Source: Gavia stellata
Lineage: Eukaryota > Chordata > Aves > Gaviiformes > Gaviidae
NCBI RefSeq assembly: GCF_030936135.1
Contig: NC_082637.1
Coordinates: 46,031,821 to 46,095,820 of the forward strand
Length of the DNA stretch: 64,000 bases
Direction of reading: 5' to 3'
This document shows positions 34,726 to 49,700 of the stretch, piece by piece (within the stretch, counting starts at the first letter, position 1; each line of letters begins with the position of its first letter). Below the pieces are notes generated by a model. That model was not told the DNA's origin. It made no database searches and saw nothing but the letters and a program-made list of their open reading frames with translations. The translations under genes were made by a program, and so were the position numbers.

Positions 34726-37700
34726 CTAAGATTGGGAGGAAGAAAGCATCACACTTTAAAAAAAAGAAAGGACAAGACATAAAACAACTGAAACAATCAG
34801 ACAGGAGAAAATTACTGTTAAGTCAGACTATAATGAAAGCACACACAGATCAGCTTTAGATCATTACCTGCTGGAGGACAGTAGGAAATGTTAAAATACA
34901 AAATTGAAAACTAGCGTTTTTTTCAACTAAACACCTAATGACAAATCACTTTGTGTTTAAAATCCCCAAACTTAGATTTGAAAAAGCCTTGCAGTGAAAA
35001 CAGAAAATGCTGTGTTATCCCAACAAAACTGAGAAATTAATTTGAGATACTTAATTGCAGTTTAGTTTTCCAAAGTTTGTAAATACTACTTAGGTCCCTC
35101 TTCTGGTGCCCCGGAAGGGACTTACATATTTCACTGAAAAAACTCAAGCTGCTAAAGGGTTTGCAGAATTGCACTAGAAACCCAAAGTAATTAAAAAAAG
35201 CAGTTGCTTTTAAAATCTTCATTGCACCTGTTAATAAAGTGTGTGAAATTACTATAAGGAAGCTGCATTTGTAAACATGCATTTAACACAAAGCACCTCG
35301 GATCCAGAAAGAGCACATAAAGGCTTTTGTATTATCACCTGACTGCTACTTCTAAGTGTAACTTTAACTTCCTTGCATTTCAGCAGCTCAGACTAAGGAT
35401 GTGCTTTGATAGTCTCTGAAGTTAGTTGATCATGTGGAGTTCTAGACAATTCATGTGAGGCTTCGTCAGACTGAAGTGCTCCACATGTCATCCCTGAAGA
35501 AACACAAAACTCCATGTATGCTGAAACAGAGGAGGTTGATAAAACCCCACCATACCCTTCTGCAAAATAAATCTACTAGAGTTAAAGAAAAAAATGCACA
35601 GAACTGACATGCCTAAGTTTTGCTTCCAAAACAAAACTGAAAAAATGCACACTTTTCCAGTAAAAAAAGAATGTGGCTTCACTTCAGATTTACCTAGCAA
35701 CCTGTCCAGACTGCTGTTGTGTTCAGCAAATTAGGCAGAGTTCCCATAAGGACTGAAGGAGAAAGCAAGTTAAAAACACATGCTTTTATGCAGAATTTCT
35801 GAGTTGAAATGAAGATATACAAACCTGACTGGGGACTCAAAAATACTTTTCCTTTTTGTTTCTTTTTTTCTTCATGTATAAACACTCCCTATAAACAACA
35901 TACACACACTGATGAACCAACAAAATTGAATTATGGCATTCCACAATAAAAAAAAAGGTTCAAGTAAAGCTATTTTTAGTTACTTTATATGGACTTCAGA
36001 ACATTTAAAGAGAAAAATATCTAAGAAAAGGGACACTTTGTGTTTACCTGATTTAATCTACCAGAATGTTTGGCAGCACTGGGTAAAGAAGGGGATCCAC
36101 ACAACACTTCTGGTTTTGAACCACCTGAAAAGATCATAATATAACAAATATTCACTAATTTGAAACTAGGTTCCACTTCAGGTATCATAAGATACAAAAA
36201 TACCAAAATATCTGCAATCTGCCTTCATAGTATGTAGAAGGTAGGACAGTGTTATTTTCCTCAGTTTTGTAACATGGAAAACTGGCACCATGAGGTGGGA
36301 TGCATCTATAGTTAAGTATCTAAGTTAGGAACCTAAAATAAATTAAGCTCTGTATCCTCTTCCAGAATGACAGGGAGACAGGAAACTTCAGAGAATGAAT
36401 GAAGGTATGGTGATAAGTGAATTGTCCCTAGTCTCATAAAATGCTTGTAGCGCAGCAAAGAACAAAGTCTGATCTCATAGGTCCGGTTGTTCATAGTCCT
36501 CTAGTCAACTAGAGAGAACACTGCAGGCACTAACCAAGCACAAAAAGACGAAGTCCAACCTACAGCAATTCTCTTCAAATTCAAATACAGCAATTCCCAA
36601 AATACAAATAATAAACAAAAACTCCTCCACAATTCATTATTTTAGACATATGTACTGTACAGCCTCAGCATAGTTCTCATACAATGAGTGTTATAAAATA
36701 CACCAATGTCACTGACTACAAAACAGCCAGGCATACTCCCCTTTACCTTGCAAACTCAGTATCATGGCAAATGGAATGGTAGAAAGAAATGCTCAATGAA
36801 ACAAGGTCAAAAATAAAGAAACTCAAAAGTTAAATTTAGATTTGACATACATCTTCAAAAGGTCAGAAGCTGAATAAAATGTGGATTCAATTTTTAAACA
36901 TCTTTTCTGTCCGCCCAACACTTAGTGGTCTATCGAACTAAGAGCACTTCTAAATACCTTGAAAGTTCTGAATATATTTGCACCATTTTCTTTCCACTTC
37001 AGTACTTTGTTAGCACAATCTTATGCCCTCTTCCACCAATTACATCTGATTAAGAGGACTTCTCCTGATCTGAGTTAGTCAGAACATTATTGCTAGTAGA
37101 GAAGAGCTGGTCTGAAATTATGTTTATACAAAAGATTCCTATTTGTTATTTTAAGAGGTCAAGTCATGAGTAGTCTGTAGAGAAAATTTTTCCAGCATGA
37201 ATTTACATGCTCGTAGGTTTACCTACAGGGAAACAATAATACTGTGTTCCTTTGGAAGCTAACTAAAAGTACCATTCACTGTATTAAGAAGTCTCAGTTT
37301 TATCTTAGAATGATTTTCCTTTACAAGACAGATGATGAGAGATCTGTCTTATCTGAAGGATGACTTAGATACTGCTAAGCAAGTATGTCATTTTGTTCAA
37401 GTCTGTCAGGATCTGGATTTGGGGGCATTCTTGTAGTTTTTTTTTTTTTTAAGCCAAAGTTGCAAACTGACTTCCTGAAAAATAAGACAGATTGCTGTAT
37501 CCTTCTGACTGTTGACTTGGCAGGAACATTATTTTATTTCATTCACAATATTCTGAGTAATTTGTACACTTTCGTAGTGACTTTAACGTCTTTATGGAAT
37601 AACTCTGGTTTATGTGATGTGAAGAGCTATAAGGCTAGCTTTTGTTGCAATTATGATGTACTGAAAGAGAAGCTGTGATTTGAAATGTTAGCAAACTCTT

Positions 37701-40700
37701 ATATAGTGAGGACAACAGAAATAATTTCAACATATTAGACATGCACACCCTTTCTATTACAAGCATCTTACCTGCTAAGAGAAACCATGTCAAATCTCTT
37801 GGGATACAGCAAAGTTCTTAAAGGTACGTAAGGATGAAGGGAATACTGACTAAATGTGACATTTAAAAAACCCCAAAAGATAGCATTTACATGACACCAT
37901 TCAAAGCGAAAAACTAAGCCATTACTCAACCCTGTTAAAAATACCAAAAAACATAAGCTGTGTTTAAACTACTCGGCTTGATCAGTTTCATACCTGCAGC
38001 TCCTTTATACTGTGGGCATTCTTTTTTAATATGACCTTCTCTTCCACAGATAAAACAACGTTTTTCTCTTAAGTCTCTGTCTTCCAGGCGCTTCCACTTC
38101 TCTGCTGATTGCCTGGGAGTCTTTTCTCTTCCAGTTTCCACTATTACCCTTGCTAGTTTCCTCTTCTGAGGTGTACATAGATGCAACTTTCCCTCCTTGA
38201 TTGAGCTCTCCTTTTCTGTTGTTTTATTCTTAGTTTCTTTGTCCTCTTTACTTCTTTTCTCCTTGCTTTCTGTGTACCTGTGGCTTTTGATATCTTCGTA
38301 ATCACGACGCCGTCTTAGTCTGCAGGAGCAGAAAAACGCTGCAGAGTTCATAGGCCTTACATACACAGAGTAAAAAACCAAACCAAGCACTGTCCATAGA
38401 CAATAGATGTATTTCATGTATTTCTTCAGTGGGTTGAATAAAGTGAATTAAGGTACCTGTCTCTTTGGCTCTACTACCAAACAGTGCTACAATGATGTAA
38501 CATATATTTAATAATTTAACTTTACAATTGATTACAATACAGCCCTAAATCCCAGTAATTATATCTCAAAAGATATGAACACAACAGAAAATCTGGGTGC
38601 TGGAGTTGCAAAGACAGTGGAAGAAAAGAAACACTGAGCAAAATGCTAACAAGATACAGAAAATAGGACTATAGTTCTATTTTTTTTTTTCATGTACAAT
38701 TCAATCAGAAATCTCCCTTCCTTCTGAAACTGTGTATATTCACAGTATCTCTAGAAGTTTCTTCTACTGGGAGAAGCTTCTAACATTCTACGTGACTGAA
38801 AGATCTAGCAGTGGGGAAACAGCTACCATTGCCAGACTGGTTTTATTTAACTTCTTTATACATGACCTAGAGGAGGAGACACCAGTAAAACCTCCAAGTC
38901 TGAAGATGATATGAGGCTCCTTCAGTCAATCAGATGCACTACTAATGGCAAGCAACTTGAAAATACCTCACAGAACTGAATGAATGAGCAAAAGAATGGC
39001 AGATGAGGTTCCAGGTGATCTTCCCTTTTTTTAAAAAGGGAAAAAAGGAAGGCCTGGGGAACTACAGGCCGGTCAGTCTCACATCTGTGTGGCAAGATCA
39101 TGGAGCAGATCCTCCTAGTTGAGGTCAACAGCTCAATGTCCGCATGGAGACCAGTGACGAGTCGAGTATCTCAGGGGTCCATATTGGGACCAGTATTATT
39201 TCACATCTCTGTTGGGGCCATGGACAGTGGGATTGAGTGCACACTCAGCAAGTTTGTGGATGACACCAAGCTGAGTAGCATGGTTGATACTCTAGAGAGA
39301 AGGGATGCCATCCAGAGGGACCTTGAGAGACTAGAGAGACGGGCCTTTGTGAACCTCATGAAGTTTAACAAGGCCCCAAGTGCAAGGTCCTGCACGTGGG
39401 TCAGGCCAGTCCCAAGCACAAAGACAGGCTGGGTGGAGAATGGATTGAGAGCAGTTCAGTGGAGAAGGGCTTGGGGGTGTTGGTTGATGAGGAGCTCAAC
39501 ATGACCCGGCAATGTGCGCATGCAGCCCAGAAAGCCAACTGTATCCTGGGCTGCATGAAAAGAAGTGTGGCCAGCAGGTCGAGGGAAGTGATTCTCCCAA
39601 TCTACTCCGCTCTCATGAGACCCCGCCTGGAGTACTGCATCGAGCTCTGGAGTCCTCAGCATAAGAAAGAGATGGATCTACTCAAGTGGGTCCAGAGGAG
39701 GGCCACAAAGATGATCAGGGGGCTGGAGCACCTCTCCTATAAGGAAAGGCTGAGATAGTTGGGGTTGTTTAGCCTAGAGAACAGAAAGCTCCAAGGAGAA
39801 CTTATAGCAGCCTGCCGGTACTTAAAGGGGGCCTACAGGAAAGATGGGGAGGGACTCTGTCAGGGAGTGTAGCGATAGAATAGATAAAACACTAAGAACA
39901 GGACAGAAGACCTAATTTTGTTGCTACATAAAATCATGGTGTGCCTACATCCGAGTACTGCATGTTGGTCTAGTCTCAATATTTTAAGGAGGAAGTAGTA
40001 GAGTTAGAGAAGGTACAGAGAAAGGCAGCTAAAATGATGAAGAGAGCAATTGTTTGAGGAAGAGATACTAAAAAGACCAAGACTTTCCAGCCTGGAGAGA
40101 AGCTAGCCGGTGAACACAATCATGGCTTACACAATCATCACGGCAGTATCACTACTAACTAAATCCCACAAGGCTACACCTATGGAATGCTTATGAAGCT
40201 AAAATGAGATTGGCTTTAAACAGATGAAAGAAAGTACTACTTTACACACGAGTTAGCATACTTACAGAACTGGTTGCCGTAGAAGACTGTTAAGGAAAAC
40301 AGGTGAATCGGGTTCAGAAAAAACCCAACCAAACAGAAAGGACAAAATCATTAACAACTCCAGTCTACAAATGAGTACAAGACCAGGGCAGGTATGTGCT
40401 CTAACATCTCTGCTGCAGCTGCAGCTGCTGCAGGAATGCGTGAGAAGCAATTACAGAAAACAGCCAACTAGTGTCCCCTCCATAGACAGCACCTCCCATT
40501 GCAATGGCTGGACAGAGGGCTCTGATGTATCAGTTGTCTTACCCTGTACGACATGTATGTTCTTAGATGCAAAATCCTATTGACTGTCGCTCTAATGTTG
40601 ATTGACTGTCGCTCTAATGTTGCATAGAACAGAGCTACATATGTGCAGTGAACTGAGGTTTCACTCCAGAATGCAAGATTAAAAATCCACTGCATCTGAG

Positions 40701-43700
40701 ACAGCAGTTTAGGCATTGAGTAGATTTTCACACCACCTTCAGCTCTCTTTATTTGCAAAATTATCATCAGCTACTGTACCTGCATTTGCTGAAGTTGAAT
40801 AAATTCCAAAATTAAGTCTCAACAATGTAAATTCACAATTATCTATTGTGTAGCAGAATAGCTACTTCATCCAATTCGATGTAAGTAGCTCTTTAGCTAC
40901 TTACATGAAAGTGCAGGTGATTTTTAATTACAGCTTTTAACACAGACAGACTCTAAACAAAGGTTAGATTTTTCCATTCATCTTACAAGTGTGCACAGAG
41001 GCTTTCAAGATTTCATCCTCTTGAAGTTTTATTTACCGATTTTCACTATTGTATAGACTTGAAGTCTTTAAAGAGCTTTGTCTTAACTAGGAAAAAAAAA
41101 TAAAATCAATGGATCAGTTTTAAGTTTAAGACTGTTCATAACATGAAGAGCAAGAAGATCACTTTAGTATTTGTTACAAGAAGTTAGTTGCTGAATTTTG
41201 GACACCTGGTTACTCAGGATCAGAAAACCTTCTCTTGGGTGTAAAACAGGACATTGTTCTCATATGTGTGTGCTTAAGAAAAATAATGCTGTGACATTCT
41301 TGTCTTGCTTTTTGACATGAATTGTATGATTCTGTGAACATGACAAAAATGTGTCTTGCTGGGAGTGGCAGGATTCTAGAAGTAGAAGCTATTAAATGAA
41401 AATATATAAAATGCTTTCATGAGTGCTTTTCACAGCACACAGCTATTCAGCTCTGCGTTTAAATTCTCTTTGGTTACTGCTTTTCTATATAATGAAGTGC
41501 AGAGTCAGCATATTACCTTAAGCTAAGCAGTTTTGCAGCCTTCTATGAAAAGACTCTGTTAAAAACCACTACAGATGATGCTGGCAAAAGTTAAGCAGCG
41601 ACTCAACACAAGACCAAAAATTTAAAAAACCCAACACCATCCACCACTGGCAGAACTGGTATTGATACATTTTCATTTCATTTCAACAGTAAAGGAAACA
41701 ATCTGCAGCATGTACAAGTTTTGCTTTAGCATTACTATCCTAATCTTTCTTCTAAACAAACTTAAGGGAATGTTCCACACAGATGCCAAAACTATACTCA
41801 CTTTCTTCTCATCGGACAATCTTTCATGAAATGGCCAATTTTACCACAAATTCTGCAGCATCTATCATTTGGTGCCAATTCTCCTTCCGTTAGTACCTCT
41901 GGATCAAAAAAGTACTCCTGAAGAAGAAATCATGCATTTAAAATGAAAATCCATATACTTGGGAATCAAGACAGATAAGCAAGTGTTAACCAGTGGTTAA
42001 GAGTCACAGAGAAGAATAAACCTTGTGTGTGTAGCTGAACTCCTGAAAGACCTGATGAGATTAACTGGCCACTGGCCTCTTCTTTACAGGCAGTCTACTG
42101 ACCACCAGGTCTGCAAGCTCTTTTTTAAAACTGCAGTTTTATGAAATGGTAGGCTGGTTTTGATAGGGACTAAAATATGTAAGCCATACAATGAGCAGTC
42201 AGGCTCTGACTTGATTAGTGTTCTGCATGCCAACACATTTTACATGCAAACAACATGAAAAGAGTACTCAGTTATAACTCCCATAAAAATTTTTTAGAGT
42301 AGTGTTGAAATTTGAGAGAAGAGCTTAAAGAGAGTGTAACCATACTTCTGCAAGTGGCAAGTTATACACCCAAGCGCATGCACATACTGCTTTTAGAAAC
42401 AACTTACCATTTTTGATGGATATTCTTTAGGAAATATTTTTATAGGGGTACCAAATACCCTTCTGCCATTGATAAAGGCCTTCATTATGAAATTTGTCAC
42501 TGGGGAAGGAAGGGGAAAAAAAAAAAAAAAATAAAAGAGAGAGAAAACATCATCCAAACATCAAACAAGCCAGTAAAATAAGATCTAAGACAAGATCTTC
42601 ACTTTGTGCCCAAATTTCTTAATAGGATACTTACTTTTTCTTGACAATCCAGCTCCAAGATTGTGGTTCAGATCAAAGGGGTCTGTACAAAAAGTATTAG
42701 AGGTATTACTCAAATCCAGGGCAAGATCAGTAATGTATACATACACAGTAACAACCCAAGGCAGCTACTCCTGATGCAGAATTAATATACAGAAATTGAA
42801 CCGTTTGCAAATTTATTGAAAAGACATTAATTCCATGGACAAAGCATCACAGCTGTCCAGCTCTGAAGTACTGTAAAAGAGTAACTTGCATGTGTGGACG
42901 AGAGAGTAGAAATTCTTTCCATAAAAGTCATATGGGGCAGAAATGTGGTTTAAGGAACATTTCTAAAACACATCACTGCATTTTCTTGATAGAGATTGTG
43001 GTATCACTTAACAATGCAATCATAAACAGAGTTAAATTGGCCATGTAAAGATGGACTCAGCTAAACTTAATATTTGCAAGAGAACCTCAGTTGCATGACA
43101 GCTAATTTCTTTTCCAAAGGATTTGGTTAAATCTATTTTTCTGTCAGTTACTGTCATCATGAAAAGTAAGAAGTCTGCTTTGCAGCTTCTTTTCAGTAGA
43201 GGAAAAAAACAAACTAAGAATAATTTTTAGTGCTACTAAAACTCAATGGGTTTTTTGTGATGATTTCGAAACATGAGCAAATAACAACTTACAATCTAGT
43301 AATAGAAAAATAAATAAGCTGTGTGGAAAGACCAAATTTTTCATGTGGGCATTAAAAAAATTCCACACATTCATGTACTTCACGTGCTTTTACCTTCAAT
43401 TACAATGTATTTGGAGGTCCACTGCTTCTTGAAAGTTGTAAGCAGATTTTTTCTCCTAATGCAGATGACATGCTCTTTAAAATCAAATTCTTCTGTGTAG
43501 AAACGGAGAAGTCCCAGCCACAGTTGCCCAACAGATTCAGTGTTTTTGCCACAGTCTGGCCAAACAACTGACTGAAAATGACAGAAATATTTTTACTTCC
43601 AGTACTTGCATTAAGCAGAATAATTTTCATAACTTGGAAAGTCAAACAATGTAGGTTTTATTTTCTAAAGAAACACAATTGAGTAACACCAGAATGCTTC

Positions 43701-46700
43701 CCTTCCTTTCATAATTAGTATTAATAATCCAATATTGATTTTAAAATTAATAAAACCTCTAACATTAGGTTTTGCCTGTTATAAAAAAAGAACTTATTAA
43801 TTCGCTTTATGTACCTATTTAATACAGAATTATTTGACAGGCTTAACCAGCTATGACTAGATATGCAGCTGGTATTTGTAGGAGTTCTCCACCCAGTAAT
43901 GTGACACAGAGAGCAATTAATCATCATTAACACCTTAAATTTTTTTACTCTATTTTTTCAGATTTTGCACATTATTTTTCACAGATGAATTACAACCAAT
44001 GATATTCTTAAAGCTTTACAGTATGGGATTGGGAGTTTCAAAGCAATAGCTACTCCACTTCCATTTCTATAATTGAACCACCATATTTGAGGACAATGTT
44101 TCTTGAAAGGAATTCTTTTTCATTTGCAAAGCTACAGGTAACACCATTTCAAATTAACCTTTCTGCTTTACTCACCAACTCCTCTATTTTATCAAAGAAA
44201 TAAACGTTCCAGCCATCAACTAAGATTTCAGGCTTTTTTGGTTCTTTGTAGATCTGAAAGCATAATATTAAACTCATTAGAAGAGCGCTTCAGATTCAGC
44301 ACTGACATTCTTCTGGTCAATACTGTGTACAGTTACTCGTTTGTTTCTTGATATACTGTACCTCTTGAAGAACAGGGATGACAGGTGGATTTCTCTGTTG
44401 AAGAAAATAAAGCACCATAAGAGTATATGCATAAGAAGAAAGGCTACCTCGAGATGCATCTCCAATGTCACATATCTAGAAAAAGAAACATGATTTGTGT
44501 CTTTTATGGTTATCTCTTGCTGCAAGCACTACTGCTTCTAGAATGTCTGAAATATACTTACTTTCGTAAAGACCTTCATTGTGTAACACAGATATTTTAC
44601 TCTAGGATCAATGGCTGCATATGATGACAGGAGTCTTGTATTATGCAAGGCCTATAAAAATAAGAAAGTCATATAGAAAATATAGGAGCTGAAGAAATGA
44701 AGAAACAAGCTAAAACCACAAAAATCAAAAACACAAAAACAAAAAAAGTTGTGTGCTCAAGAAATGCAGCTGTGAAGCCCTATGTAGTAGAATGCATATT
44801 GAAAAAGGAAACATTCAACAATGAGGTTATCACCTGCTCTGTTAAAAAGCTAATCAATATCCTTAATCTGCGCAGAAGTGGTACAAAGCTGCATTCACAG
44901 AACAGTACTTCAGAAAGGGAAGCATTAATGTACTACTGCATTTTCAAAATATTTGTTAGAAGGTAAGTTCTTGAACTAAGAGATTTGAGCCCAGAAATGT
45001 GAGAGCTATCAACTGACTCATATGGATGCATAACTTCAAGAAGAAAACTTTCAGACTTACTTAGTGGTTGACGTATCTTCCTCAAGACTCCCCTTGAGCT
45101 CATACAAAAATTTTAGAAAGTTTAATACTTGGCTCTAAAACTTATTTTCCTTTAATATTTCATGGAACTGGCTTTTGAAGTTCAAAGACATTGAAAAAAA
45201 ACCCCAAAACTTGCTTTAAAATATTTGGCCAAGAACTTGTGGTTTTTTTGTAAATTCTAACACCTGTTCCAGTTCAGGCAAGCTGGGTTCAAAATCATTA
45301 TTCCAGGTCTCAAAGCTAAGCAAGAGCCATGATGGAAAGTGAGGTGTAGGAAAGCTGAAGTTATATTATTTTGTCTCTTATTTACAGAAAGACTTAAACA
45401 CCTAAACCACTATTTCTCACTATTATTGAAGAACTAATATATTTTCTTAGAGAAGTGGCAACTCCAAAGTCACAAAGTGACTCCATTCGTAGTCAGATAA
45501 AAAAAAAGGTTGTTCGGAAATATAAAACTGCAATAGGTAATTGGAAACAGCCGATTATTGAACTTCAAGAACACAATCACTTCAATCTCAAGAAGCAAAC
45601 CCACAGAAAAAAAAAGAAAATAAAGGAGATAACCTTACCAGAGTATTATATAAACTGATGTCTACTTCAAGACCACTTCTGACATGGAAAAATTTGACAA
45701 TTGGGACTTTAGCAGTTGTTATAGGCAAGACATTTCTTAAACCTAGGATGAAATGTTTAATTACTGAATGACTGCAATACAGTCATAACAGTATCAAATG
45801 CTCTACAAATTACTCCAAACTGTAGTAAAAAGGCTACAAAATAAAAATCTTAATTGATACCAAAGTTGTATTTCAGTTACATTTTGATACTGATTTTAGG
45901 CATGTGTCACATGATGAATCTACTAAATATAATATATACAAATATACATTTAGCCCCCCAATAAAACAAAGATCAGTATAAATGTTACAGAAAAATAAGC
46001 TTAAGAGATCATTGATAGTTCACTCCAATTACATTAACTTCATGCGAGGTACACCAAAACAAGAAGTATAAAATGATAATTTCTTGTAGAAAAAACAGAA
46101 TTCCCATTGCAAACTTGTTATCAGCCTACCTTTTACTATTAACTTATTAGGCACTGAACATACAAATACAACATAACTACTAACTTGAAGCCTCAAGCTT
46201 TAACTTAAGGTCTGTTCTTATGCATGTAGGTTATAAATATACCATCTTTCCAATTCAGATGTGGTCCTATAACATTATAACCTCATAGACCTACATGTGC
46301 AAACAAAAATAAATCCCAATGTTCACAACATATAACCTCACTCTTACTAACATTAAGCTCTTCAATATAGCTTTATCTTAATGATTTTCATCTATAGTGC
46401 CCCAGAACAGCAACTGAAGTCACAAACAGAACCACTTATTTTAAATTTCAAGAAAGTTACCTGACTGTTTCTTGAGAACTTTTGCTAAATCTTCAATGAT
46501 TCTGATGCAGTCAAGTCCCTAAGACATTAAGAAAGAAAGTTGACAGTTGTATCTGCTACAAGTATTTTAGGCAAACCTTTTATTACTTGCCATTACGCTT
46601 AAAGCTGTGTAATTGAGAGTTTCATATTGTACAGAATTATGTGAACACCAGAAATGGTTTCAAATTAGCACTTGTAAAATCAGCTAGATAGTATCTTAAC

Positions 46701-49700
46701 ACAGGCTTATAAAAAATTTATATTAGTTATGAAAGGAGATTGATGTCTTTTTCCATTGTCTCCCGTTCTAGTTCTTTATGCTACAAAGCACGTTATTTAT
46801 CTGCACAGCTAATGCTAGAAGTAATGATAGTGCATAATTCAGAAGAAAACTTGACTACTGAGAGTAGTTCTTAAACTCATGCCTAGACCAACAGCAAAAC
46901 CCCATAAAATAATCCGCCTTTGTGGCACCAATTTGTGTTTTCTTTTGTTACACTGTATACAGAATAGAACTATAAAATTTTGCTTTTATTAAAAAAAAAA
47001 AAATATTTTCAATCTACCTCAGCAGTTTCCAGCCCATCCATCGTCATACAGATATCAAGGTCACTTTGTTTGAAGCCAAAGCCATTTTTTGAGGAGCCAA
47101 ACAAGTTCAGCTTGGTTCCTGTAAGAGATGCGATGGGTTATAACCACATATCAACACAGAATCTCAAATTGTATGTAGCTTCAAACCACTGCATGTCTTT
47201 TAATACAGGCATAAAAACATTACTATTTTTCTATGGTACATCAAAACTTATTTTCTTAACTTTGCTAATGAGGAAAAAAATCTCTACTTTTATTGGTTCA
47301 AATAAGCAGCCTCACAGATCCAGAAACAAGTTAGGTTTTCCAATAATTAAATCATCAGCATGCAGGTCTGAGCTGAAATCTGATAAAATATGTAAGACTG
47401 CTCTCTACAGACATTTTCAGGATAAGGGACTTATCTGTTCACATATCAGGCTCCAGCCAAAAAATCTTTCGCTATTTTTAAAAGACTATGAACTGAAATC
47501 CAGATGTTACACGTAAGAAATACAGAAACAACAACAAAAAATTCGAATAGCTAAGCTCTGTGGATAGGTCAGATGTTGTACCTGCATTTTAAAATATTCC
47601 CAAACCAGTAAGTTTCAGTAGGAAGGACTACAAGAAGTTTGTTGTTTGTAAGAGCAGATACAACAACACAAAGTCTGGCTAATGATTAAGGCTAAAATAA
47701 CAATTATGAAACTGTTCCACTACTGCTTGGATTGTTTTCTCCTTAACTTGCCATTGTTCCTTCCTACTAATGTGTTGTATATATGACTAAGTCAAAAAAG
47801 ACTTAAACCAAAGCCTTAAAAGACTTAAAACAGAAATTAATGTAATGAAGTATAGCAGTGCTGAGCAACAATATTGGTTAAATGTTCAAGACTAAAGTAT
47901 TTATTACACTGATATGATCTGTTTTCTTGGAAAACACTCAAATATGAACACACCGAAGTATAAATATAAAGCTAGAATTCCCTAATTACCTGGGAAATCC
48001 TGCCTAATGAAGTTTTCCAAGTTTTGTCTTATATGTTCCCGAGCCTGATCCTCTACAATATTTGGAGCAAAATCATCTTAAAAAAAAAAAAAAAAAAGAC
48101 AACAATTCAGGCAAACTGATCTGTAGAAAGAGTCAACAGCAAAGATTCAAATGAAAGAAGTGAGGGATTTACAGCAAGGGGTAGAGAAAAAGCAAAAGAA
48201 GATTCACATGTGAAGGAAAGAAAGCAAGGATGAAGTGGAAGAGAAATACCTGTTCAAAGAAAAACATTAATTAGATAAATAATGCATTTTGTCTGGTCAG
48301 AAATGGCAAGAGAGAAAAGAGGAAAGTTGGGTCACTCTGAAAAGAACAAAGTGGAGAAGTGTTACAAAATAGTATTTTGATTCCATTTTTTCTAGAACAC
48401 TGAAGTCTTCATTTATTTAAAACCACAAGTTAAGGGAACAGTGATGAAATTCAAAGTAGATAGAAATGTAAAAGCATCAGTCAAAAAACCCACCCAAAAT
48501 TAAACTCTTAGAAATTATACTAAGATGCCTAAATGAGTAATCAGACAGCCAATGCGTGGAAGATAAACCTAAACGTTTTGCATTTCTCTATATACAAACT
48601 ACTCAGTAGTCCTATTAAAGTCATTACAAATCTTAGAATTGTTTCTAAAAGAGCTGGTGCAGCGTAGCAAATGAACCAGACCCCTTTATAACACCATTAG
48701 CATGCAGTTATTTCATTGTTTTTTGCAATTATTTTTCTACCACACAACAATATTCAAAGGAAAAAACTTACGGTAACATTGGACACAAACTTGATCTAGA
48801 ATAACTGAAAATTTGGGTGTCAGTGCTGGCAGTTGGTCAAGCTCAATTTTCTTGAAGTCTTCTGGACAATCCCTCTTTAAATGACCTTCCCGTTTGCACA
48901 AGCTACATACTACTGTAGGAGACTGCATAAACAGAAAGCAAGATTGGTTTTAAAAACTATAATGCTTTAATGAATTTGAGCAACACTTTCATATAACTGA
49001 TAGTAAGAACATAAGCAGTATGTTTATGTTCTGATACAGCTTGCTTACCTTGCCCTTTGTAAAAGCTGGTTTACTGAATTCATAGAAGAGTTCAGATTCT
49101 AAACATTCTTCTATTGCTGTATTCTCTTCAGAAAGGCTTCCCTTCTCAGTAAGATCCTCTTGACTCAAATTGATCTTCAGAGGTCCATCCACATTTTCTT
49201 CAAAATGTTTGTCCTCATATTTATTGGGAATGGAAAAATCATCTTCTTCCTCTGACAGTGCATCTTCATCTCCAGATCCAGTGTATGTGTTATGTAGTTC
49301 ATCTCCAGCTCTTGTAACACCACGGTCTCTCTGGTTCAGAAGACTTGGTTCTTCCTCCTCTTCCTCCTCATCATCCGAGTTAATCATTTGGCGTATTTGA
49401 CTCTGTGCTGGACATACGAATTTTTTTGGGGATTCATCCAGTTCATCAGTACCTTCAGTGCTCTCCTCATCAACGTCAATCTTGTCATCCATTATACCAC
49501 TGCACTCTAAGCCAAATTCATCACTCTCTGTAAGTGCAGCATTTTGAAAACCTTCTATGTCTGAAGTACTATATGTCTCTATATCATGCTCGTTCACTCT
49601 AACAGGGAGATCTCCACTATCACTGTCTTCATCTATTCCCTGCTCAGTAGTCAAGATATTATTCCATCTTCTTTGTTGTTCATGTTCATCCTCTTCTTCC

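Noticed and set aside
39100-39758. Plus-strand open frames with reverse-transcriptase-like residues
   Set aside because: As a host gene: they are two frameshifted pieces of a 5'-truncated CR1 element, reported as a mobile element instead.
46980-47516. 178-codon plus-strand open frame
   Set aside because: It is antisense to a verified TUT7 catalytic exon and its flanking introns and has no family resemblance.
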